From positions 1 through 5,813 of the forward strand of contig URYM01000124.1 of assembly GCA_900552095.1 (NCBI GenBank): DNA of 5,813 nucleotides, read 5' to 3'. The position numbers were made by a program, and so were the translations under genes. The stretch comes from an uncultured Blautia sp. GTDB taxonomy: Bacteria; Bacillota; Clostridia; Lachnospirales; Lachnospiraceae. Shown here one piece after another: positions 5,765 through 5,813 of the stretch (position 1 is the stretch's first letter; every line of letters starts with the position of its first letter). The notes beneath the pieces were generated by a model, which worked only from the letters and a program-made list of their open reading frames with translations, was not told the origin of the DNA and made no database searches.

Positions 5765-5813
5765 CTGTCTCTTATACACATCTCCGAGCCCACGAGACCG
5801 TACTAGATCTCGT
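5765..5813 (+). other. Nextera Read 2 (i7-side) adapter with sample index, not genomic
   Basis: 5765-5783 is the Tn5 mosaic end (CTGTCTCTTATACACATCT), 5784-5798 the i7-side linker (CCGAGCCCACGAGAC), 5799-5806 the 8-base index CGTACTAG (matching Nextera i7 index N702), and 5807-5813 (ATCTCGT) the start of the P7 sequence. The genomic insert ends at 5764. Confidence 0.98.

Noticed and set aside
5393..5793. Minus-strand frames starting MYKRQ and MGSEMCIRDS
   Set aside because: Both start inside the right-hand adapter and read antisense to the metallo-beta-lactamase-like domain of comEC.

Overview
The window is a 5728-bp piece of bacterial genomic DNA (37-5764) with untrimmed Illumina Nextera (Tn5) library adapter on both ends (1-36 and 5765-5813). 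Both outer genes are cut at the adapter junctions, and any reading frame that enters an adapter is an artefact there. The genomic part looks like a medium-GC, low-GC-phylum anaerobe of the Clostridia, most likely Lachnospiraceae. The reasons are strong AGGAGG-type ribosome sites, heavy use of CTG, GAG and GGA codons, a GerMN-domain lipoprotein, and protein styles typical of gut Lachnospiraceae. The genus cannot be fixed from the sequence.

Layout, all on the + strand: the last 39 codons of a DMT/YdcZ-like (DUF606) membrane transporter (38-157); an intergenic stretch of about 130 bp with a reasonable sigma-A-type promoter (198-226) and a small GC hairpin next to the ribosome site; then five tightly packed genes. 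These are a ComEA-type DNA-binding protein that is a predicted lipoprotein (288-860), an OmpR/PhoB-family response regulator (876-1565), a two-transmembrane sensor histidine kinase (1589-3013), a lipoprotein with two GerMN domains (3025-3936), and the first 609 codons of the DNA-uptake channel ComEC (3937-5764, truncated by the adapter). Gaps between these genes are 15, 23, 11 and 0 bp with no terminator between them, so they are probably one operon.

The interesting point is the order. The two core DNA-uptake genes comEA and comEC are separated by a complete envelope-signalling module: response regulator, kinase and GerMN lipoprotein. That module has the same composition and order as the actinobacterial mtrA-mtrB-lpqB operon, in which the GerMN lipoprotein LpqB works with the kinase MtrB. 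A plausible reading is that an extracytoplasmic signal, tuned by the lipoprotein, is co-expressed with and possibly controls the DNA-uptake machinery. This is inference from gene order. Nothing in the window shows a regulator binding site or proves that the strain is transformable.
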